Assembly (NCBI RefSeq): GCF_001761485.1
Contig: NC_090770.1
Location: 558,001 to 622,000 of the forward strand
Direction of reading: 5' to 3'
DNA from: Yarrowia lipolytica
Lineage: Eukaryota > Ascomycota > Dipodascomycetes > Dipodascales
Length of the DNA: 64,000 nucleotides
Below, one piece after another: positions 11,423-21,561 of this stretch. The position numbers and the translations under genes are program-made. A model generated the notes under the pieces. It had not been told where the DNA came from. It ran no database searches and saw nothing but the letters and a program-made list of their open reading frames with translations. The first letter of the stretch is position 1. Each line of letters begins with the position of its first letter.

Positions 11423-11744
11423 TGTTAGAACCCTGGCCCCGTGACTAAGCAGACTGATGACTCAGCCGCGGTGGCCACACTCAAGGTATGGTCACTACCG
11501 TCACTCTCAAGAAAGGTATATTAGAATACATGGGATACAGGGGTTTATATGTTATCCAGGGTTGCGGTGCAACCCTTTGTCCATGATAGCAGGCTTGACA
11601 TATCGATATTAATGATAGTGTAATCCCACTGAGGGCCCACATGGTGGCCCCTCGTCATAGTCTCCGCGGAGTCCCGTCGGGACTCCATTAGCGGTTCACG
11701 GGTGACTAATCAGGCGATATTTTCTTAGTCGCTGATCCCCAACA
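11423..11744 (-). mobile_element. Candidate solo LTR fossil upstream of tRNA-Glu
   Basis: A 322-base block bounded by TG...CA. On the minus strand it has a TATA-like region (AACATATAAACCCC) inside and strong GC palindromes. It abuts the tRNA-Glu 5' flank, as Ty3-like insertions do. No matching partner LTR is seen in the window. Fossil; family assignment is an inference. Confidence 0.4.
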
Positions 11745-11803
11745 GTGTTGCTCCTGGCACAGGTAAGCGCCTGTTGAGCATGGTAAAATCGTGTCGCGTG
11801 GTC

Positions 11804-12148
11804 TTAGGATGCCTCGCCAGGTCCGTGGTAGAGACTCTTCCACTCCTGTTCTAACATATAATAATGGTAAGGAGTGAATCGGTCGGTCAATAGTTTGGTG
11901 AAGTCATTCCAAGTCGTGGGCTTCTGCTCCAAGTCGAACCACCAATCCTCTGCTGTGCCGCACATGGCCGTGACAGCAACAGCGATTTGAACTGACTCGG
12001 GGATGCCGAAATGGTCCATTCTGTTCTTGATCCGTTTCGTGAATCGTCGGACATCGGAACCGGATCGTATTCCCTCCCCGTTAAATTTGGGTTCGAAGTC
12101 TTTGATGTCGCACTCCCGGCAGTAGTCTCGGAGGGTCTTTGTGGCCAT
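11804..12148 (-). mobile_element. Ty3/gypsy-type gag-like fossil
   Basis: A surviving open segment of 114 residues has the Retrotrans_gag pattern: an acidic start, RRFTKRIKNRMDHFGIPES, then the hallmark TAEDWWFDL and WNDFTKLLTDRF. Neither protease nor reverse transcriptase is seen next to it, so the element is broken and mostly lost. It reads in the same direction as the LTR-like block at 12443-12631, consistent with being its internal part. In Yarrowia, Ty3/gypsy elements such as Tyl6 are known; which one this is cannot be settled by eye. Confidence 0.65.
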
Positions 12149-12442
12149 ATTGGATGTGGGTATTGCTTTAAATACTTGTTGTCGAACGTCTCCGAATGTG
12201 TGTCCCTGTCGGAAGACGTGGTGCTACTCTGTCCTGAATCTCCAGTCACGAACGCGTTGTCGGAAGAAGATGGGAGACAGTGATAGCGTGTAGTAAAAAA
12301 CTTTCAGTCGAATCGGAAAGAGATTCCACGTAGGGCTCAATCTCGATGTCTTGTGCGCGTCCTGTTAGATCACTCAATGATGTGTGTCTCGTGATGTGCA
12401 GTGACCCTGATGTCTCGGAAAAAACCAGAATTCGCCACCACG

Positions 12443-12631
12443 TGTAACCGTTCAAGCTCACGTCTCTTGGTCGTCGTTGTCGTAAGTATTCTGGCGTGTG
12501 ACCGTCTCACACCGCGCTCGTCAAATACTGCTCGTCTGCAATATACTTCATATATTCTCCCAACCGCGAGTCCGTGTCACAGGTCACGTGCCTCCTACAT
12601 GAACCCTAACCCGGACGTCACGTGCCTTACA
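12443..12631 (-). mobile_element. Candidate 5' LTR fossil of the gag element
   Basis: A 189-base block that reads TG...CA on the minus strand, with an internal TATA-like segment (GAATATATGAAG). Directly inside it lies a tract (TGGTGGCGAATTCTGG) resembling a primer-binding site for the 3' end of a tRNA-Phe-like tRNA. About 280 bases further in begins the gag-like frame. Its sequence differs from the 11423-11744 block, so the two are probably from different families or insertions. Confidence 0.5.
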
Positions 12632-12654
12632 CGAGATCTTGAATGGGTGATTCA

Positions 12655-13740
12655 GCGCTGAGGATGCAGTGATCAAGTATTACGAGATGGCCAAGGAAGC
12701 CTCTGTCCGGGAAGCCTGAAGTAGACAAGAATGAGTACAGTAGGCAGAGAAGACCAAGCGAGTTGGGCTGAAGAAGGATGGGGGGTTCGAGCTCGAGCGG
12801 CCCAGGAGAAACGAGAAGCAAAGCAACACGCGAAGGAGGCAAAGGAGGCCAGGAAGGCAAAGGAGGCCAGGAAGGCAAAGAAGGCCGAGCGGAAGCCAAA
12901 GCAAAGGTCTGAGCAGCAGCAAAAGACGTGGGACAAATATGGCTGAAGAAACAAAGACCTGCTGAAGCAGAGGCTTGCAGAAAGTTGCTGAATTGAATAC
13001 TGAAGTCAAGAAACAAACCGTTGGTACAGTAGAAACCGCACCCAATTCTTCCCAGGATACACATGTTTCCGACCCGCAGGCTGAGGACGAGAAGAATGTG
13101 GACTCTGACTCTGACTATGAAGACTGGTTGCGGGGAAAACTCGAGATCAAGTCAAAGCCGGCAGTCAAAAAGAGTACACTGACGCAGCCTTCCACTGAAC
13201 CTCCTCCTAAAGTAAAGCAGGCAGCACCCAAGTTTAGCCAGTACCCAAGTTTAGCCAGCACCCAAGTTTAGCCAGCACCCAAGTCGTCCCAGCCTTCTCT
13301 TGGGAGAAGGAGTAGTCGGAGTCTGAGTCTGACTCGGATGATGAGTGACCGACAGCGAGGACTTCTATAAGAGAACCATTGCCCAGACTCTGTCAAAAAA
13401 GCGAAGACTGCTGTGAAGCCCGCTTCTAATGCTGAGGATAAGCCTGGTTCTATAACTGAGGACAGGCCTGCTTCAAGTCTTCCACTACAGTGAAGCCTGA
13501 GGCCAACGGTTCTGCTACCAAAAAGGGAGGCGAGGCTCCCAAGAAGTCTCCTTTTTTTTCAACTTCCAGTCTCTCCAGTCTTTGGTCAAGATGGGTGTTC
13601 CTGGGGTGAAGGACGGGGGAGGACTCCGACTCCGATGATAACTCCGACTCCGATGATGACTCCGACACTGTCAATTCAATCGAGAGGACCCAAAGAAGCC
13701 CCTCAGAGTTCGGGAGCCACTGCGAACCAATAAATTTGAG
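12655..13740 (+). pseudogene. Decayed Lys/Ser/Asp-rich gene, nucleolar-protein-like
   Basis: A plus-strand series of segments in changing frames still shows gene-like composition. First EDAVIKYYEMAKEASVREA, then a basic repeat (KEAKEARKAKEARKAKKAER), then DSDSDYEDWLRGKLEIKSK, Lys/Pro/Ala blocks (KKSTLTQPSTEPPP) and finally Asp/Ser runs. Several frameshifts and stops break it, so it is not expressible as one protein. Alternating basic and acidic-Ser blocks recall Srp40/Nopp140-like nucleolar proteins, but no diagnostic C-terminal domain is visible. An 18-base stretch (CCAAGTTTAGCCAGCACC) is partly duplicated at 13230-13280. It begins 24 bases after an LTR-like block, so insertion nearby may have cost it its promoter. 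Confidence 0.5.
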
Positions 13741-13839
13741 CCATTAATTCCAATTAAATGTCGATATTTTGACCATTGACGCCTCTGGATCGCTTTTCCA
13801 CCCTCAAGTACCCACTCGGCTCCCCAGGCAAACATCTGA

Positions 13840-13930
13840 GACTGCGTGGCCAAGTTGGTTAAGGCGTACGACTGTTAGAAACACGTGTTCGGAAATCGTA
13901 AGATCGAGAGTTCGACCCTCTCCGCGGTCG
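13840..13930 (+). tRNA. tRNA-Asn (GTT), intron-containing
   Basis: Acceptor GACTGCG/CGCGGTC, anticodon stem TACGA/TCGTA, anticodon GTT. A 17-base intron begins GAAACACGTG. The mature length is 74, followed by a T-rich terminator. Confidence 0.96.
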
Positions 13931-14265
13931 TCTTTTTCCTACCCTACCCCCATAAATGGACTCACATTCATTTTTTTTTGGCACACCCCACACCTCGCAT
14001 ATGCCAGTTGCGATCTGAACTTTGGCGATTGTGAGTGACTCCAGGAGAGAAATGGGTGGGTAGAATGACCTGAAAATTTGGCTGCCGGTCAAGATTGCCA
14101 TCGAAATGGTCCTCACAAAATATCTAAGCGACAACATGTGAACTGCATCTTTTATTCCGTAAAATGTCCATCTCCCCTTACCAACAACCCAAATGAGAGG
14201 AGGTTGAGCAGCGCACAAAAATACATCCGAGAAACGCGACTGAAGAAGCGGTAGGATGCAAAAAG

Positions 14266-14339
14266 TGATTTCTGGCAGGATCGAACTGCCGACGTTCTGC
14301 GTGTTAAGCAGATGCCATGACCAACTAGACCAAGAAACC
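14266..14339 (-). tRNA. tRNA-Val (AAC)
   Basis: 74 bases without intron. Acceptor GGTTTCT/AGAAATC, anticodon loop with AAC, T-arm with GTTCGATCC. Closely resembles budding-yeast tRNA-Val(AAC). A long open frame on the same strand covering this gene is spurious. Confidence 0.97.
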
Positions 14340-14582
14340 CGGTTGTGGACTCGGGGTGGGTAGCGTGGATTGATTGTGGGAAACACCTTAACGAATTAGA
14401 ATAAAAAAGAAGTAAATAACCTCAACTAATATCCCAACTATACAGATAGATAACAAAGAACCAAAATAGTTCCAAGTCTAAAGCTAACTAAATATACTTG
14501 GGGCTAGGTTTAGAATCTAGCAGAAACTGATCATTTCAATCATTATTTACAACTATTGGGTTATGTGTGGAAATATCTATAG

Positions 14583-15641
14583 TCAAGACTCATCATTTAT
14601 AACCAATTCGTCCATTCTGCGTATCAAGTCGGCATCCAACATACCAGACTCACCCAACTGATTAGCATCCACCACAAGTCTGGTAGTGATATCGTGAATG
14701 TACAATTTTTCGTTCTTACCTTCAATGATTGAGTATCTATAGTCTCTCTTATCAAGGGGATGGGCTTGATCGACGTGCACAACATGTTTGGATCTCACTT
14801 TATCTGTTATTGTCTTTGTATCGATGTCCAACGAGAGTTGAATAGCACAGTATCTTTTCGGTTCAAAGTACTGGAGTAGTCCATCGTAGAATATCAAGTG
14901 CCATGGGCTTTCACTTTCTTTCCTACTCTGAAGCTCTCGAAACCTCTTCTGGTGCAAGTAATTGGCCGTCCAGTATGGATCCGCACCAAAACAGGAGCTT
15001 GCGAATTCAAAAAGAAACACGTGTGGTCCCATAATCTGGAGGAAGAAGCAGTCCACACCGGCGTGGTGCACAATATCAGGTTCAAGTCCTGGGGAGTCTT
15101 TGAACTTGACAATGACTGTTGCGTTACCTCCCCCAAAGCAACAATACATTTGGCAGTTTCCAAGGGTGGTAATGATCAGCATCTGGGGAAGCGATATTAT
15201 TTCAGACATGACTTCGTCCCCACCTTCTTCTTCTTGTTCTTCCCAATCCCACCATTCATTCTCCTTGGACAAATCCACCTTGATACCATGGTTGCTTGTG
15301 TAAACACAAGTTCGCAGTTCTTTGGCAGGGGTAACAAGTGGTGCCGCATGCGTTCCGTTCTTTGGTGACAGTCTCATTACTGATCCAAACTCCTCAGGGC
15401 CAGCCCTTCTAAGTCTGGGTGCAAACTTGGCCCCAGGCTGCTGACGTCGTAGATATTCCATAGCACACTCTCGGTAGGAGTTGCGACAAGAGAACTGTGG
15501 TTCAAACCATGGACATAATGGCTCCAATTTTTGTTTGAAAATAGAGTCAGGAATGGAAAAGATTTCTGTTTCGGCGATTGCGCAGAGGTCAGCCAAATCT
15601 AGAAGATTGCAGATGAGTTCCACCAGTTCAGGGGGAAGCAT
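14583..15641 (-). CDS. F-box-like protein, 352 residues
   Basis: The N-terminus MLPPELVELICNLLDLADLC, followed by AIAETEIF, fits an F-box, the motif that docks substrate receptors onto Skp1 in SCF ubiquitin ligases. The rest is a beta-rich, acidic region with no motif I can name. An upstream in-frame ATG at 15734 would add 31 residues. However, a TATA box at 15751-15760 lies only about 17 bases from it, so the ATG at 15641, where the F-box begins, fits transcription better. The family appears repeatedly nearby: intact at 17409-19496, decayed at 22.7, 25-27 and 46.5 kb. The substrate is unknown. Confidence 0.7.
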   Translation of the reverse strand: MLPPELVELICNLLDLADLCAIAETEIFSIPDSIFKQKLEPLCPWFEPQFSCRNSYRECAMEYLRRQQPGAKFAPRLRRAGPEEFGSVMRLSPKNGTHAAPLVTPAKELRTCVYTSNHGIKVDLSKENEWWDWEEQEEEGGDEVMSEIISLPQMLIITTLGNCQMYCCFGGGNATVIVKFKDSPGLEPDIVHHAGVDCFFLQIMGPHVFLFEFASSCFGADPYWTANYLHQKRFRELQSRKESESPWHLIFYDGLLQYFEPKRYCAIQLSLDIDTKTITDKVRSKHVVHVDQAHPLDKRDYRYSIIEGKNEKLYIHDITTRLVVDANQLGESGMLDADLIRRMDELVINDES

Positions 15642-15750
15642 GGATGACAGAGAGGCACGACAGCGTGGCTGCCAGAGTTGTGGTGGGTCGGTGGTGAAAA
15701 ATATAGAGCTGAGGAAGAGGTTTTCATGCATCATGAGGTTCTACAGCCTC

Positions 15751-15760
15751 TTATATATAC
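15751..15760 (-). promoter_or_regulatory. TATA box of the 14.6-15.6 kb F-box-like gene
   Basis: GTATATATAA on the minus strand, about 110 bases before the preferred start codon at 15641. Confidence 0.55.
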
Positions 15761-15904
15761 AGTACTGTATCCCCTACATCTCCCATCCAGTGTATGCATT
15801 GTCGACTCATTTTGGATGCATGTTGATGCGATCCTGTGAACTGTAGTTGGTTGATATCTCTATAGATGTAATATTTGCGTCTTAGTTCAATTTGTTTGAA
15901 ATGA

Positions 15905-16020
15905 ATTTCGCGTTTTTTTCCTGTTTGTTGTTTTTCTGTTTTTTGTTTTTCTGTTTTTCGTTTTTCTGTTTTTTGTTTTTCTGTTTTTTGTTTTCTTTTA
16001 TTTTTAATATTATTATATAT
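15905..16020. repeat. T-rich CTGTTTTTTGTTTTT tandem tract
   Basis: Imperfect tandem copies of a short T-rich unit (CTGTTTTTTGTTTTT and variants) run for about 90 bases, then an AT stretch follows. Frames through it are artefacts. Confidence 0.85.
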
Positions 16021-16077
16021 ATTTTTATTTATTGAATTTAATTTGTAGAGAAATACAACACACAAGCTGTTGAAGGT

Positions 16078-16211
16078 AATTCCTCACATAATGATGAGAA
16101 GCCACGACAAAGTGATGAGAGGAATCAGCTGGGTCGTAGACGAGATGTCCATCCTGTAGATAGTTCTATCCACTGATCTAGAATCTCTTTTCTGGTGAAT
16201 GAGCAAGCACA
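16078..16211 (+). repeat. Dispersed repeat family B, copy 1
   Basis: Resembles 30740-30853 in the same orientation. Both open with AATTCC(T/C)(T/C)ACATAAT, share ACTGATCTAGAAT / GCTGATCTAGAAT, and close with GAGCAAGCACA. The middle has diverged. No coding sense. Confidence 0.7.
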
Positions 16212-16526
16212 AACCCTTCTGGTGTGTGCTACTCCTAGAAGTGGGTTGTAAGTTGTTAATTAACTATATCTCATCAATAATACTAGTGATCTTCAATACA
16301 AACAGTGTCCAAACCACAAATCAAACTCGGATTCGGGTTTTCAGAAGGGCGTATCGCAATAGTTTCTGCGGTTTCCCCATATTACTCCTACACCAGATTT
16401 TTGCCGTTTGTTTCTTCTTTGCTACTATTTTTTTATGATGTTTCTTTTTTTATTTTTATTTTTTGCAAAATATTTCAGTCTTTTTACCCTCTTAACCGCC
16501 CAACGCCTCGTTAGCTGCAACGGCAA

Positions 16527-16600
16527 GCCTGGTTGGCTCAGTTGGTTAGAGCGTTAGTCTCATAATCTGAAGATCACCAGTTCGACCCTGGTACCGGGCA
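16527..16600 (+). tRNA. tRNA-Met (CAT), elongator type
   Basis: 74 bases without intron. Acceptor GCCTGGT/ACCGGGC, anticodon loop CTCATAA, T-loop TTCGACC. The T-loop starts with TTC, unlike the initiator. Confidence 0.95.
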
Positions 16601-17408
16601 TCCGTCTCTTTTTTTGCCCGCCTTTTATTTGTTGTCATACAGAATATCTGCAATATTGCTCCATCAAAACGTTGTGAAACTTTGGTCAATTTTTTTTTAC
16701 TTCCGATCTCAATGAACCCTAAACATGAAGAATATATCTTCAACTTTGAAATAAGAGAGAAAAGGTCGGAGCGAGTTGCATACTCGTATTCAGCAGTTCT
16801 GCCGCGTTCTAATAGTGTTGCCTAAATTCTTACAACTATTATATTGGTCGTAATATTGGTGTCTTCTTTCGAGCTTCAATCTTCCAACCTCTCCTCCAAC
16901 GATGTCCTGTATGGTATGTACAGTGGGTAAGTTCCACACGCAAAAATGGAAAGTTTTTGTACGACACTTGCCTTCATTTATTCAACATCACCTATGGAAG
17001 TGGTATGTCCATGCTGAATGCAAATTTCCTTATCATCTTTCTTGCCCCAATAAGCTGATCCCATCCTACCATCTCCCTAACAAAAGTCTAAGTAATACCT
17101 GTTCATGCAAGGAAGATACTTTTCGTCTTAGTATGTACATACTGTACTCGTCTCAGAACTCTCAAACAGCCCAGATCAGCTTTCAATTGCTTTGCAGAGA
17201 GGTAGCACTACGATTTTCACACAATATCTAATTCATGCTGTAGTCCAGGGCACTCGTTCGTAGTAATGACCCTAACTAGTGGATGGGGTTAGGTATGTAC
17301 TGGAAAAGCCATCAAGAGGCACGAACCAGTCACACTACAGTACAGTACTGCATCTATGCCTATAACCTGCTATGCTGGAACATGTGTAATGTCTCTTGTC
17401 CATGTAGA
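16601..17408. other. Intergenic region, nothing recognised
   Basis: Spacer between tRNA-Met and the 3' end of the 695-residue F-box-like gene. It contains an ACAGTACAGTACTG palindromic word near 17340. Confidence 0.5.
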
Positions 17409-19496
17409 TCAACGCATGCCTGCAAATGCCCAGGCATTGTAGCCAGGACCATAGTCATCGTAGTAATAGTCTGAATAGCCATGGTTGTCTGAATAGTCAT
17501 GGTCGTCTGAATAGTCATGGTCTTCATCCCAAGCACCCCAAGGGTCGACTTCATCACCTGTGCCATAGTCTTGGTAATCATCATCATCATCTTCTTCTGA
17601 ATCTTCTGAGTCCAGATCTTCAGAGTCCATATCCCAATAGCTCTTAGTATACTCACGGACAGTATTGTGAGACAAGAATCTGGCGAGAAATTTGCCATTT
17701 TCATACCCAAGAAAGACTCTGCTTCGATCACGTCCAGGGTTATAGTACGAATGTGGAGTTTCCACATCTGTAATAACTCCGCTGTCAAGATCTACCATTC
17801 GAATACCTCCATTTTTCGTCCACTCGGTGAGATACTGCGAATTTTGGGGTCTGAGACACTGATGAAGTCCATCGGGTGCTTTGTCAGGCAAGGTGACGAT
17901 TTTATCCTGTCTACAAAACACCTTTCCGGGCTGGTCCAGGTCCAAGAAGGTTGGAATCAGATACTTGTCTTGATGAAACCACCAAACCAGTCCATTGTAG
18001 TTTTCCTCAGGACACGACTTGTTCGATGCAAAAGACGGAGTGCCATACTTGACCAATTTCTTGGTGTAAGGGTCGTGTAAGCCATAAGTGCTTCTTGCGT
18101 ATCGTGTCACATGAATATTTCCAACTTGGGAGACAGCGTCAATGTGGGGAGGATAGACTGTTGCATGCTTGTAATGAGGCTGGTCTCGGGGGAACACGTA
18201 GTGGTGATGAGTGGTGGGGACCATAATTATCTCACTATTAACAACAATGGGAGCTCGTTCCAGGAAACCAGTATTCTTTGGAAGATGTTCAGGACGAATG
18301 TGACCAGGTAGGGTGATTTCAATGTCCATAAAGCTGATGACCATCGCATCCTTACTCTCGGAAACCACCTTGATCTGGCTGGGCTGCTCGGGCACCGCAT
18401 CGAGAGTCCAGGGACTCAAAACTGCACCCAGCGGGAGGTTTTCCACGTGCAATCTGTCGCATGAGAACGAGCAGTCGAAATCCCGATGGTCATCGAACCC
18501 CTCGTAGTCACAGGGCAGCTTCTCTCCATGGTTGAGCCCCAAAGCAGTAACTCCCTTCACCGGCTTGGGTGGTGGAATTTCGACGCTATCCCAGCCGTCT
18601 ATAACTTTCCACTTGGAGCTGGTGAGTCGCGAAACGTACACCAACACACAGTCGCCCCAGGTCTTCATTTCTCCTTCTGGCTTGATCCAGGGAAATCGCC
18701 TCACAAGTTCAAGCTTCAGATCACGGTCAGCATGTGTATAGGCCAAGTACCAATAAGAGCTGGCTTCTCTAAGCGAAACACACGTTTCCAGATCGCAGTG
18801 GGAGTAGATCAACGTGGCGATTTCATAAGGAAGATACTTCCCATCGTCCTTAGGGCTCACTGCAACCTCAGACTTTGGCTCTTTCCTGTCCAAATGCCTT
18901 GAAAAATTGACAGCTTCCAGCCAGACAGACCGTTTCAGGCTTTCCTCCTGATCCTCGAGCAGCTCATGTATCTGTGTCTGCAATCGCAGGCCTTCTGCCT
19001 TGTCTTGCAGGTCCAGAGGAGGGCTAGAGAGCATCTTCGATGCCCACGCATGCATGTTTAGTAGAGTCCAAACATACTCCTCGACGAAGACAGGGTGTCC
19101 GAGATGTGGATCTAGCCTCTCAAACGCTTTGGTGACCGTGGATGTAGTCTGCTGGAAGTTTTTCAGCCTCCTGACAGCCTCCTCTCTCTCCACGCGCCAT
19201 TTCTGGTTGAACTCGTCGTTCTCTCGAAGCAGCTTCTGTACTGCGGTGAAACATTCTTCCCTGGAAGCTGGAACCGGTAGTGGTGCTGTCGATAATTGAG
19301 CCGCGTGACCCGACGCCATCTGTTTCTTCATCTTCTTCATGTCCTCACAGATCACTTTCTGCTCTTCCTTCACTTTGAGCAGATGAGAACATACCACCAG
19401 CAGTTTGTCAGCCTCTGACTCAGTTCCATTCCAAGGCGAAGGCAGTCCTTGTGTTATGGCTGCTGCTGCTGTCTTAATAGACGTTCTTGGGTACAT
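17409..19496 (-). CDS. Large F-box-like protein with coiled coil and acidic tail
   Basis: 695 residues. A helical N-terminal part has heptad character (LLKVKEEQKVICEDMKKMKK, then LRENDEFNQKWRVEREEAVR). An F-box-like segment lies at about 222-262 (LPYEIATLIYSHCDLETCVS, with later YLAYTHADRDLKLELVRRFP). A long beta-rich region carries the landmarks YVFPRDQP, GLVWWF, FLDLDQPG and RMVDLDSGVITD. The C-terminal 80 residues are extremely acidic, with repeated HDYSD/NHGYSD units and a YYYDDYGPGY end. The landmarks recur in order in the decayed gene at 22702-23682, which proves a family. By F-box analogy it may be an SCF substrate adaptor. The start ATG at 19496 is clean. Confidence 0.72.
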   Translation of the reverse strand: MYPRTSIKTAAAAITQGLPSPWNGTESEADKLLVVCSHLLKVKEEQKVICEDMKKMKKQMASGHAAQLSTAPLPVPASREECFTAVQKLLRENDEFNQKWRVEREEAVRRLKNFQQTTSTVTKAFERLDPHLGHPVFVEEYVWTLLNMHAWASKMLSSPPLDLQDKAEGLRLQTQIHELLEDQEESLKRSVWLEAVNFSRHLDRKEPKSEVAVSPKDDGKYLPYEIATLIYSHCDLETCVSLREASSYWYLAYTHADRDLKLELVRRFPWIKPEGEMKTWGDCVLVYVSRLTSSKWKVIDGWDSVEIPPPKPVKGVTALGLNHGEKLPCDYEGFDDHRDFDCSFSCDRLHVENLPLGAVLSPWTLDAVPEQPSQIKVVSESKDAMVISFMDIEITLPGHIRPEHLPKNTGFLERAPIVVNSEIIMVPTTHHHYVFPRDQPHYKHATVYPPHIDAVSQVGNIHVTRYARSTYGLHDPYTKKLVKYGTPSFASNKSCPEENYNGLVWWFHQDKYLIPTFLDLDQPGKVFCRQDKIVTLPDKAPDGLHQCLRPQNSQYLTEWTKNGGIRMVDLDSGVITDVETPHSYYNPGRDRSRVFLGYENGKFLARFLSHNTVREYTKSYWDMDSEDLDSEDSEEDDDDDYQDYGTGDEVDPWGAWDEDHDYSDDHDYSDNHGYSDYYYDDYGPGYNAWAFAGMR

Positions 19497-20217
19497 TGTC
19501 AGTACAGTACTGTAGTGACACGTTGTGGTGAAAAAGGCTCTGATGTAGAGAAGCCAAATCCACCACTACTCAGGTAGAACATTAGTTGACCATTACTTGG
19601 TACCATCGAACACCCCTCAGTTCGAATCTTACAAATACCATTTTTTATACCATACCTTCGATATATACAGATTGAGACGGAATATTCACGTGGACCTCGT
19701 CGTTACCGAATAAAAAGCTTCGGGCGATCATATGTGACCTCTTTAGGGAAGACAGGCGGTCCCCGCTAATCATTTTGTCTCGGTCTTCCCCAGTCGTCGG
19801 ACCCACTAGCGTTACATCAAGAAGGGACCCACTAGATGTAAATACGAGAGAAGAGAGATCTGAGAGAAGAGGTGTGTGAACAACCAGCGAATCAAATATT
19901 GAGGAAACACACAACATCTAACCACCTGACACTGCTTTGAAAAATCGAGCACCAACGGTCCAAATAGGTATTCTCACGGGGTATTATTATCAATGAAAGT
20001 CTATGTGTCTATATTGTGTTGTAGAAAGCTGGAAGCTGTCAAGATGATGGAACTGGACTGCCCAATCTGGGCCTTACTACTCATTATTGTTTTCAATGGT
20101 GTTGGTGGTAGAAAAGAGCGAGTGCGGCAGTATGGTGACTACTGTACAGCACCTGTAGTATGTAGCCTTAGTCACTCGACTGCACATGAGACACTCGGAG
20201 CTCTAGACTGGTTCCCA
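19497..20217. other. Intergenic region with a minor minus-strand open frame
   Basis: A 90-codon minus-strand frame (19645-19917, ATG start) has no recognisable domain. Just past its end lies CAGTTCGAATCTTACAAATACC and a T-run, reminiscent of a tRNA 3' half, but the T-stem does not pair. Probably non-coding. Confidence 0.4.
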
Positions 20218-21561
20218 CTACGCCTCTCTCACCTCCTCAACAACCTGGCTCTTCTCCAACTCCTTTCTGGCAGCCTTTTCTCGCTCTTCGACATAAAAGT
20301 ACCGAGTGTACACCAAGGAAATGTAGTTGACCACCGAGTTGAGAGCGATCCAGCCAATGAGAACTCCCACATTGAGTCCTATTTCGGAATGGACATTGAA
20401 CAGAATGGTTCTAATGGCCTCCACAGCATTGAAAACCGGCAGAGCGTGGCCAAACTGGTAGACTCCAGGTGACATCTCCAGAGGGAACATTCCTGGAGCA
20501 GAGTTGAAAATGACCCAGAAAAGCAGCCAAATTGCAAGCGTAGCGGGGAACTTTTTGGCGAAGAATGCCATGATGTTGTCGGTGGCTCCTCCAAGAGCAG
20601 CCATACTCAGAAAGTTGATCATCCAGTAGACCACAAATCCGCCTCGGCCGTATCGGAGAGTAAAGTCCTGTCCAAACGCCAGAGACACGAGAGAGAAGAA
20701 GAGTGAGATGAAGAAGATGGAAATCAAGTTGATCACGGTTCGGTAGATGAAAAACTGCCATAGAATCATGTGCTCGCCCTGAATGTTGTGAATGAATCCC
20801 CACATCATCACCTGGTAGAAGGAGATGATGACGAGATAGATGAGACCCACATTGTCGATAGCAGACGCCACACCGCCGGAAAAGGGTCGAATGTCGTTGT
20901 TTTGGAACTCCAGAGGCGAGGTCAGAAGCCGCGGCGTGTTGGTGAGCAAGTCTTTGATTTTGTCGTTGGAAAAGTCGGCTGTCAGGTTTCGAATGATCTC
21001 AGGAACCTTCTGCTCCTGGAAGAGAAACTCAAGAGCATCAACCTGAGGCTGACAGTAGGTGGCATGCACACTTTCCTGTCGACCTCCAGTGTTGAAGTAA
21101 TGCAGGGTTTTGAACCAGTAGTCATCCTGGTTGCCCGACTCAAGGGCAGCCCGTAACGTAGCAGTCGAGTTTTCAAACACCACAAAGGCGCCCCAGAACT
21201 TGTACTGCACCACTAGCTCCTCAATCTGCTCCAGAGATGTGTACTCGGATGACACCACTGGCTTGATAGTCACCAGATGGGGCAGATTAGGTCGCTCGTT
21301 GACCAGATCAACGAAGGCGTTTCCAACCACGTCGTTGTCCCAGTTGATGACGGCCATCTTCAGATTGTGGGCTCGATCTGACCGCTTGTACATGGATCCC
21401 CAGAACAGCGGCAGAATTCCGGTCAACGCAATGGCCAGAGTGAGCACGTTGAAGAAGGACATCTTGGCCACCATCCAGTGGCCCTTTCGAAGCTTGGGGT
21501 GGTGCACAGGCACATAAGTTTTCGGTGGAAGGAGTCGTTCAGACGAGGTTGTGCTAGACAT
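20218..21561 (-). CDS. Sng1/DUF3533 family membrane protein
   Basis: 447 residues with the layout of the fungal DUF3533 (SNG1) family, which resembles the ABC-2 membrane fold. One N-terminal span (FFNVLTLAIALTGILPLFWG) is followed by a lumenal or outside domain of about 190 residues (begins KMAVINWDNDVVGNAFVDLV). Five or six C-terminal spans follow, among them GLIYLVIISFYQVMMWGFIH, FFISLFFSLVSLAFG and IWLLFWVIFNSAPGMFP. The tail is Lys/Glu-rich. In budding yeast Sng1 gives resistance to nitrosoguanidine and influences plasma-membrane lipid asymmetry. Start codon at 21561 is the first ATG, preceded by a plausible promoter. The family call rests on the remembered family pattern. Confidence 0.8.
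   Translation of the reverse strand: MSSTTSSERLLPPKTYVPVHHPKLRKGHWMVAKMSFFNVLTLAIALTGILPLFWGSMYKRSDRAHNLKMAVINWDNDVVGNAFVDLVNERPNLPHLVTIKPVVSSEYTSLEQIEELVVQYKFWGAFVVFENSTATLRAALESGNQDDYWFKTLHYFNTGGRQESVHATYCQPQVDALEFLFQEQKVPEIIRNLTADFSNDKIKDLLTNTPRLLTSPLEFQNNDIRPFSGGVASAIDNVGLIYLVIISFYQVMMWGFIHNIQGEHMILWQFFIYRTVINLISIFFISLFFSLVSLAFGQDFTLRYGRGGFVVYWMINFLSMAALGGATDNIMAFFAKKFPATLAIWLLFWVIFNSAPGMFPLEMSPGVYQFGHALPVFNAVEAIRTILFNVHSEIGLNVGVLIGWIALNSVVNYISLVYTRYFYVEEREKAARKELEKSQVVEEVREA

Noticed and set aside
13859-14386. A 175-codon minus-strand frame
   Set aside because: It runs through the tRNA-Val and tRNA-Asn genes, which are certain.
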